This document shows positions 58,566 to 64,000 of a DNA stretch of 64,000 bases, piece after piece (positions within the stretch are counted from its first letter, which is position 1; each line of letters opens with the position of its first letter). The notes below the pieces were generated by a model. It was not told the origin of the DNA and ran no database searches. It saw nothing but the letters and a program-made list of their open reading frames with translations. The translations under genes and the position numbers were made by a program. This DNA comes from Rubripirellula amarantea (GTDB lineage Bacteria > Planctomycetota > Planctomycetia > Pirellulales > Pirellulaceae): contig NZ_SJPI01000002.1 of assembly GCF_007859865.1 (NCBI RefSeq), positions 372,001 to 436,000 on the forward strand, read 5' to 3'.

Positions 58566-60254
58566 GTGCACACACTAAGGTCGCTCACCGTGTTCCTCAA
58601 GCAAACTCAATGCCACCTACTAGTACACTTGTTCGTCGTTCTCTCGCTGTTGGTCATGGTTCCAGCCAACGCGGGTGTCGTATCAACGTTGGGCTCGCCT
58701 GGTTCGAATGGTTCTGATGGAAGCGATGGAGATCCGCCATCGAATGGTACGAATGCCGGCGCTAGGGGCAACTCAACCGGGGCCGCCGTTGATCCGCTTG
58801 ACTCGAACAACCGAGCTACCGTCGTTGGCGGAAATGGTGGGGCAGGTGGCAACGGATGGAATTCTCTAAATCCAAACGCTCCAGGTGGAAACGGGGGAAA
58901 CGGAGGGAATGGGGGCACCGGCAATGCGACCGCAGCCGTAACAATTGGAGGGGACAGTGCTAGTGCGGATGGATCTGGTGGCGCGGGTGGATCAGAGGGT
59001 TTCCCGGGATCGGTGCCTGGCGGTTTGTATGGAGCGGTCAGTGCGCGGGGGACCGTGCCGGACAGTTCTAGTGTCAGCGCGAGCATCTACAAGATAGGAG
59101 GCAATGGTGGCAACGCGTATGAAAACGGCAACGGCGGGAACGGTGCTTCAGTACAAGCCAATGGCTCCGACGCGGTTGCAGGCGTCGAATTTGACACCGC
59201 CTATATTGATCAATCGGTAGTCGGTGGATCGGGTGGCAACACGGTTGGCGGCATCGCAGGGGCCGGTGGCGTAGCATCCATCAGTCACAATAACTCGAAC
59301 CTAAATGAGCTTGGTAGTGACGGCCGACTCAACTTGTCTTTGACGGGCGGCAATGGAGGAAGTTCTTCTACGAACAATGGTGCCGATGGAGCCGAAGCTT
59401 CAGCGACGGTAAACATTGCTGACACAGGCTAACTGACTCTAGATATCTACTCGATTGGTGGAAACGGTGGCAGCAGTATGACCGGCAACGGTGGGACTGC
59501 GGATATTGCTACGGCTCGGGTTGCCTCGACCGGTGGCGGCGATCTAGTTGTTCGGCTCACTCAGCAGGGTGGGACCGGTGGGTCAAGTTCGAGTAGCACA
59601 GGCGGCGATGGCGGAACGGTAAATGTCGCTTCCCTATCAGGGCAACTCGACAGCGTTGGTAGCGCCGTCCTTCGACGGACGATTGCCGCGGGGACAGGCG
59701 GTGATACGACCGATGGACAAGCTGGCGCTGCTGGCGATGCGATCGCCAACTTCGCTGAATCTTCAGGCACGAACAGCCTCCTCGATGTTTCACTAACAAG
59801 CTATGGCGGTCGATCGGGGCTGGGCCAATCAGGTGACACTCAATCGGCCGTGGGCATCAGCGCTTCAGTGGTGGCCAGCGTCGGTAGTCTTGTCGAAGTC
59901 GAAGCGACGTCAACGGTTGACGTCGTCCCCTCGGCTTCTTCGGTGGGCCGAGTAGGCTTCATTCATTTTGCACGCGATGTCGATGCCGCGTCGGTTGCAA
60001 CATCGCTGATGTCGCAATCACTGGCCAATGAAACTTTTGGTGTCGTCGGCGGTTCGTTAGTTGATCCGTCTACGATTGCTGCCACGGGATCTTGGGGAGC
60101 TAGCTATCGGGATTCTGGCGTCGGGCAACATTCGGTCCGTGTGTCGACCAACATCACATTGAATACCGATCAGTTTATCGACCATCGAGACGTTGGTAGA
60201 AACCTTGGCAGAGCAAGCCTCAAGTCGTTCTTTGGCGATTGGCTTCACGGATGA
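58566..60254 (+). pseudogene. Gly-rich PGRS-like secreted protein interrupted by an in-frame TAA
   Basis: From GTG 58566 the signal peptide (LLVHLFVVLSLLVMVPANAG) leads to Gly/Asn/Ala-rich repeats (GGNGGAGGNG, GGNGGNGGNGGTGNA, SIGGNGGN). A single TAA at 59430-59432 ends the frame after 288 codons, but the same frame continues at once with LTLDIYSIGGNGGSSMTGNG and stays coding-like for another 273 codons to 60254. The composition and repeat pattern are identical on both sides, so this is one gene with a nonsense change, unless the stop is read through or an ATG at 59478 restarts. The last 20 residues (VGRNLGRASLKSFFGDWLHG) overlap the next gene. No PEP-CTERM or dockerin is seen. Function unknown, probably surface or matrix. 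Confidence 0.65.
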
Positions 60255-60717
60255 TGAGTTGGTGTTTTGCCAGCTTCAGATTTGTCGCGAATTCATGAGA
60301 CTCTTTGAGGAGTACCACCAAGACGTTTTGCGTCACTGCGCGGAATTCTTTTCTGAAGATTTTGTGTTTGTCTGTGCTGGCACTCAAGCGAACCCGATCG
60401 CAGGAACATTTCAATCGTTGTCTGGATTCCAAACTTGGTTAAATACCTTCTTCGGGATTTTCACTCGTTCGACTAACCATCAATTGAACCCCACTCTTTT
60501 CACCCAGGGGCAATCGGTTGTGGTGTCTTACCAAGAGGTTGTCGTTGCTCGCGGCTACACAAGCCCGCCGATCTGGGTGAACTTGCATTTCCTGTTCAAT
60601 GAAGGTCGCATTGAACGGCTACGGGATGAGTACGATACCCAAACCGGGGCGGAGTTCCTTGCGCAAGTCGTTTCAAGCTCGGGGCCTTTGATAGATTTAG
60701 AGTCAGGCAAGAGCTAG
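60193..60717 (+). CDS. NTF2/SnoaL-like protein
   Basis: 174 codons from TTG 60193; the exact start is uncertain (another TTG at about 60259 and ATG 60295 are in frame). The core, from about residue 28, has the cone-shaped alpha+beta NTF2 pattern: FMRLFEEYHQDVLRHCAEFF, SEDFVFVCAGTQANPIAGTF, LSGFQTWLNTFFGIF, VVVSYQEVVVARG, IWVNLHFLFNEGRIERLRDE. Such folds occur as small enzymes or ligand-binding domains. The N-terminal 25 residues overlap the end of the Gly-rich gene by 62 bases and are not part of the fold, which argues for a shorter protein. Role unknown. Confidence 0.6.
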   Translation: MVETLAEQASSRSLAIGFTDDELVFCQLQICREFMRLFEEYHQDVLRHCAEFFSEDFVFVCAGTQANPIAGTFQSLSGFQTWLNTFFGIFTRSTNHQLNPTLFTQGQSVVVSYQEVVVARGYTSPPIWVNLHFLFNEGRIERLRDEYDTQTGAEFLAQVVSSSGPLIDLESGKS

Positions 60718-60735
60718 CGTGACTTCCTTAAGCAT

Positions 60736-60757
60736 CTTTGCGCCGATCATCGCAAAG
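60736..60757. terminator. Hairpin between convergent genes
   Basis: CTTTGCG-CCGATCAT-CGCAAAG, perfect 7-bp stem in the 58-base gap between the convergent NTF2-like and CPBP genes. A bidirectional terminator is likely; no T-tract. Confidence 0.5.
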
Positions 60758-60775
60758 GGCTATCGCTGAGAAACG

Positions 60776-61522
60776 CTAGACGAAGAACCATAGTGGCAGA
60801 GTTCCACCAGATCCATCGCTGAATGTATCGCTAAAGAAAATGGCCGACAACAAAATTGCAGCGTTGGTGGCCGAGTGCACCACAATCAATGCGAACAGAT
60901 CTTTGCGAACGTAGAGCCACAGGGTCGTGATGACTGCCCACGGGAACATGACGTACCATTCCCACGGAACGTGCGTGGCCAGAAATACAAAGATGACCGC
61001 GACGAAACTCATCCAACCAAACTTGCCGATGGCGATGTCGCGAAAGTCTTTGGCTGGGTCGTCGAAGACGTCCACGAACCGAATCAGAAAACTGCGCATG
61101 AAAAGCTCCTCCATCACCGGCGTGACCAAGACGTAGCCAACCATGCGAATGGACAACACCGCCGGAATCATCGCGGCACCCGCCATCGCAGGATCGAACG
61201 GACTGCTATCGGAATCGGGACGCAAGCTTGGAAACCAAACGTAGGGTGCGATCCAAAGTCCAGCCAACGAGATACCAAGTAGTAGATCGACGACCGTCAT
61301 CGCAGAGAATCGAATCTTCAACTCGGGGTAATCGCCTCGTTTCCAAAAGTAGGTCAACATGCTTAACGGGACGATGACTCGAGCGACCAGCATGGCGAAC
61401 TGCCAGCTTTCAGGAGTTCGGTTACTTAATTCCACTAACGCAAGGAACGAGACCAAAGGCAATATGTAGGGCCAATAGCTAGATTCGACTTTCTGGTTCG
61501 TCTCGCTCACTTGGTTCTCCAT
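60776..61522 (-). CDS. CPBP/CAAX-type intramembrane protease
   Basis: 248 residues, seven to eight predicted membrane helices. Active-site motifs of the ABI/CPBP family: VTPVMEELFMRSFLIR (EExxxR), FVFLATHVPWEWY (FxxxH) and VVHSATNAAILL (HxxxN). Members are Glu-dependent intramembrane proteases related to Rce1. The segment LWIAPYVWFPSLRPD resembles the CAAX-protease-related proteins associated with exosortase/PEP-CTERM systems, which would fit the PEP-CTERM protease in the window; that link is inference. It is convergent with the NTF2-like gene and divergent from the MscS gene. Confidence 0.85.
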   Translation of the reverse strand: MENQVSETNQKVESSYWPYILPLVSFLALVELSNRTPESWQFAMLVARVIVPLSMLTYFWKRGDYPELKIRFSAMTVVDLLLGISLAGLWIAPYVWFPSLRPDSDSSPFDPAMAGAAMIPAVLSIRMVGYVLVTPVMEELFMRSFLIRFVDVFDDPAKDFRDIAIGKFGWMSFVAVIFVFLATHVPWEWYVMFPWAVITTLWLYVRKDLFALIVVHSATNAAILLSAIFFSDTFSDGSGGTLPLWFFV

Positions 61523-61824
61523 CCTGAAATTGCTCCGCGACGTTGGTTGATTGGTTCTTAAGAAACGTAAACCTGACTCGCGACCCAGTCTAACTCGACC
61601 TACCGTTCTGCGATGACGTGTGCCGGTAAATCTAGCTCAGTTTTGACTGAGGCTAAACGTTCCCTGTGGGAAACCATCTACTGGGGTTGTGAAACTCACC
61701 AATTCGATAGGTCAGCGTACTTCGACGAAAACGATTTCCTTGTAACGCAGATAATTGCCTTGACGTTCGTTCACAACAACACGTATTTGTCATAGGAAAC
61801 GATCTAGCAGCAAGGGCTCGTGGA
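61523..61824. other. Divergent intergenic region, CPBP / MscS
   Basis: About 300 bases expected to hold both promoters. No gene or obvious structure; a 60-codon frame inside it has no coding character. Confidence 0.35.
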
Positions 61825-64000
61825 ATGACCTTCTTAAGAACTCGCACGATTTTCGCCGCGAGCTCGATCATGATCTTCTTGGTCGCGCCTGTATTTGCAG
61901 TCGAAAATGAATCTTCGGAACCTCACGCGACGACTACCGTTGCGGAGGGCGCGGCACTGCAAGTGGTGCCCAAAGCGACTGTTGTATCGACCGTTCGATT
62001 AGAGCCGCCCGCCAATGCCATTAAACGCGCGGAGCATCAACGATCTAGTGAGGCCTTGCTTGACGAACCGAGCCAGTCCGTTTCGCAAGTCACTCAAGTG
62101 TCGGGCGAAGGCGACCTGACAACCGAAACGTCAGCCGAGGTGCTTGAAGAGAAGCAGGTTGAGGTCGCGACTGAGCTACGTATCGCAATGTTGCAGGAAG
62201 AGCAAAACGCAGCCAGCGATGGCGACGATTCCAAGTTGCCAACCGCCGACGCGAGTCGAGTGGATCTCCTCAAACAAATCGACGTGGTCATCGCTCAACA
62301 GCAGTCGGCTACGTCGTCTAGTGAAGATCATTCATCGCAAGTGGAAGCTTTGAAGTCCACTTTGACCCGCTTGGCCGATGGTGAACTTGATTCCAAGCCA
62401 CCCTATTCCATCATACTGCTTGACGGGTTGAAGGAATCGGCTCGCAACGCCAAATCGAAATTAGCTTCGGCCGAGTCATCGGTGGTGTCGGCGCGAGGCG
62501 CCGCCGAGACGGCGAAGACGACGGCGGAAGAACGTGCTACGTCGTTGCGACAACTGCGGGAAAAAGCTGATGGTTCCAATGAAGCCGAGGTCCAGATTGC
62601 AGAATTGGAACAAAAGCTAGCCGAAGAGATGCTTGTCTTGCGGCGTCAAGAGCTCTCCATCGCCGAAGCGAACCAAGTGGTCGCGAAGTTGCAACTTGAA
62701 ATCGACGAGAAAAAGATTGCGATCGTTGGTGATCGCATCGTTTTCACGCAAGAGGATTTGACGTCAAAGCTCGCCGATTTGGATAAGAGCGAAGTAGAAC
62801 TGAAACAACAGGCTGCCCGTCTGCAAACCGAATTGCAGTTTGCCGAGCGCCGATGGCTTGCGGCTCGCCAAGAAGCTGACGCTTCATCCGTGCTTAGCCC
62901 CGAGTTGATCGAGCGGGTCGACTCTTTGAAGATTTCGCAGATGGCGATTCAGAACGAAATGTCGTTGACGAATCAACGTTTGCAGCGGCTTCCCTTATTG
63001 AAGAAGGCTTGGGAACGCCGATTTCTTGTCGTGGCTAACCAAGTCCAACGCAAGGAACGCAATGATTGGGCGGATGAGACGAATGAACAACTCGAGCAGA
63101 TCGCTCAGGATCGTCAAACTCGCCGGTTGAAGCTCGATGAGTTGCGAGTGAGCCAATCAACGGTCGACGCGAAGATCGATGCAGCCAATGGAAATGAAGA
63201 GGTGGCGCGTTGGTTAAGGGCCAAACGAGACGCCTATGACAAACAAGCCGAGGTGTACAGCAAGAGTCTGCTGGCACTTGATAGTTCTCGACGTACCCTT
63301 GAACGACTGAAAACCCAGATCGAAGGCGAGCCCGGGCGATCGGTTGGTGAGATCGCTGAAGATACATGGACTCAGGCAAAACGCCTTTGGAATTACGAAC
63401 TCACCTCCATCGAAGATACTTCGCTCACCGTGGGCAAGGTATGCAGCAGTATTTTGATGCTGTTCTTCGGGTTTCTGTTGGCACGATGGCTGAGTCATTG
63501 GGTGGGCGGTCGGCTCCCGAAGTGGGGCGTCGACGAAGCTGCTGCTGATGCTATTGAATCGCTTAGCTTTTACGCGTTGTTAATCACGCTGGGACTAACG
63601 GCGCTTCGCTACGCCAATGTGCCATTGACCGTTTTCACGTTTCTAGGCGGTGCGATCGCAATCGGAATCGGTTTTGGTAGCCAGAACATTCTAAACAACT
63701 TCATCAGTGGCTTGATCCTGCTGGCTGAACGCCCAATCAAAGTGGGTGACCTGATCAAAATTGGTGACACGCACGGCAACGTCACCAAAATCGGAGCACG
63801 AAGCACACAGATTCGTACCGGTGACAATCAAGACATCATTGTTCCGAACAGTAGCTTTCTGGAAAATGAAGTTACTAACCTGACTCGCCGAGACGATCGA
63901 CAACGAACCTCGATCACCATTGGTGTGGCGTACGGATCGGACTTGGATGCCGTGCTGCGATTGCTCGCGCGAGCGGCTTCGGAACAAAGTGGCGTATTGG
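61825..64000 (+). CDS. MscS-family mechanosensitive channel, large MscK/YbdG-like form (3' end outside window)
   Basis: ATG 61825; 725 codons in the window without a stop. Signal peptide (MTFLRTRTIFAASSMIMFLV-like, ending APVFAVE), then a long periplasmic region: low-complexity to about 190, coiled coils from about 190 to 510 (SAEETAKTTAEERATSLRQL-like segments, EQKLAEEMLVLRRQELSIAE). Membrane helices at about 535-560 and 580-600, then the pore helix with FLGGAIAIGIGFGSQNILNN and FISGLILLAERPIKVGDLI, the MscS hallmark, followed by the beta domain (GNVTKIGARSTQIRT, NSSFLENEVTNLTRRD). Such channels release osmolytes upon hypo-osmotic shock. The coiled-coil extension is like that of MscK/MscM. 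The C-terminus is outside the window. Confidence 0.88.
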   Translation, partial: MTFLRTRTIFAASSIMIFLVAPVFAVENESSEPHATTTVAEGAALQVVPKATVVSTVRLEPPANAIKRAEHQRSSEALLDEPSQSVSQVTQVSGEGDLTTETSAEVLEEKQVEVATELRIAMLQEEQNAASDGDDSKLPTADASRVDLLKQIDVVIAQQQSATSSSEDHSSQVEALKSTLTRLADGELDSKPPYSIILLDGLKESARNAKSKLASAESSVVSARGAAETAKTTAEERATSLRQLREKADGSNEAEVQIAELEQKLAEEMLVLRRQELSIAEANQVVAKLQLEIDEKKIAIVGDRIVFTQEDLTSKLADLDKSEVELKQQAARLQTELQFAERRWLAARQEADASSVLSPELIERVDSLKISQMAIQNEMSLTNQRLQRLPLLKKAWERRFLVVANQVQRKERNDWADETNEQLEQIAQDRQTRRLKLDELRVSQSTVDAKIDAANGNEEVARWLRAKRDAYDKQAEVYSKSLLALDSSRRTLERLKTQIEGEPGRSVGEIAEDTWTQAKRLWNYELTSIEDTSLTVGKVCSSILMLFFGFLLARWLSHWVGGRLPKWGVDEAAADAIESLSFYALLITLGLTALRYANVPLTVFTFLGGAIAIGIGFGSQNILNNFISGLILLAERPIKVGDLIKIGDTHGNVTKIGARSTQIRTGDNQDIIVPNSSFLENEVTNLTRRDDRQRTSITIGVAYGSDLDAVLRLLARAASEQSGVL

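Overview
The window looks like the chromosome of a marine planctomycete of the Rhodopirellula/Pirellulaceae type. The reasons are protein content, not a database match. Four large secreted proteins share an N-terminal L-E-(T/D/A)-R-(R/Q)-L-L-A sorting-type motif (the planctomycete 'LEPR-XLL' signature). Several end in dockerin type I calcium-binding repeats. There is a PEP-CTERM protein, and one gene of about 29 kb encodes a protein of about 9,660 residues.

Layout. 1-629: end of an ExeA/GspA-like P-loop gene whose frame is open at the left edge. 799-3474 (-): a secreted protein made of 47-residue 'RELxVTDGT' repeats with C-terminal dockerin. 3901-32892 (+): the giant protein (beta-helix, Ig-like, PA14-like, 13 tandem CARDB domains, nine cadherin/He_PIG-like domains, RHS-like segment, propellers, PPC/CARDB domains, a metzincin HExxHxxGxxD site, four dockerin EF-hand segments). 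33346-33419: tRNA-Arg(ACG). 33.4-41.0 kb: accessory patchwork. It includes a 5.46 kb segment bounded by the tRNA 3' end and a 17-bp copy of it. Inside are a truncated protease/thioredoxin gene, an ASCH gene, a GNAT-PIN-PUA-like gene, an internally deleted MmeI-like restriction-modification gene and a Phd/VapC pair. Just outside are remnants of a propeller gene, a repeat/dockerin gene and an AbiE-type toxin-antitoxin operon.

41.0-43.4 kb: a secreted hypothetical protein, a PEP-CTERM matrixin-like protease and an N-acetylmuramoyl-L-alanine amidase. 43571-46927 (-): trypsin-like protease with the same 47-residue repeats and dockerin. 47.2-51.2 kb (-): an Mla/MCE lipid-transport operon (permease, ATPase-like subunit, MCE protein, TPR lipoprotein) in which the ATPase-like subunit has lost every catalytic motif. 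51535-53106 (+): HAMP-type class III adenylyl cyclase. 53521-54444: Gly/Tyr/Ser-rich secreted protein. 55161-58235 (+): subtilisin-like protein with the 47-residue repeats and dockerin. 58566-60254: Gly-rich PGRS-like secreted protein interrupted by one in-frame TAA. Then an NTF2/SnoaL-like protein, a CPBP/CAAX-type membrane protease, and an MscS-family channel running off the right edge.

The themes are cell-surface and secreted proteins (shared N-terminal motif, shared repeat module, dockerins) and envelope maintenance (Mla, amidase, MscS). The island is a decaying defence/toxin-antitoxin locus next to a tRNA, where several genes have lost their middle or one end while flanking genes look intact. 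No CRISPR array, rRNA, integrase or complete insertion sequence was seen.
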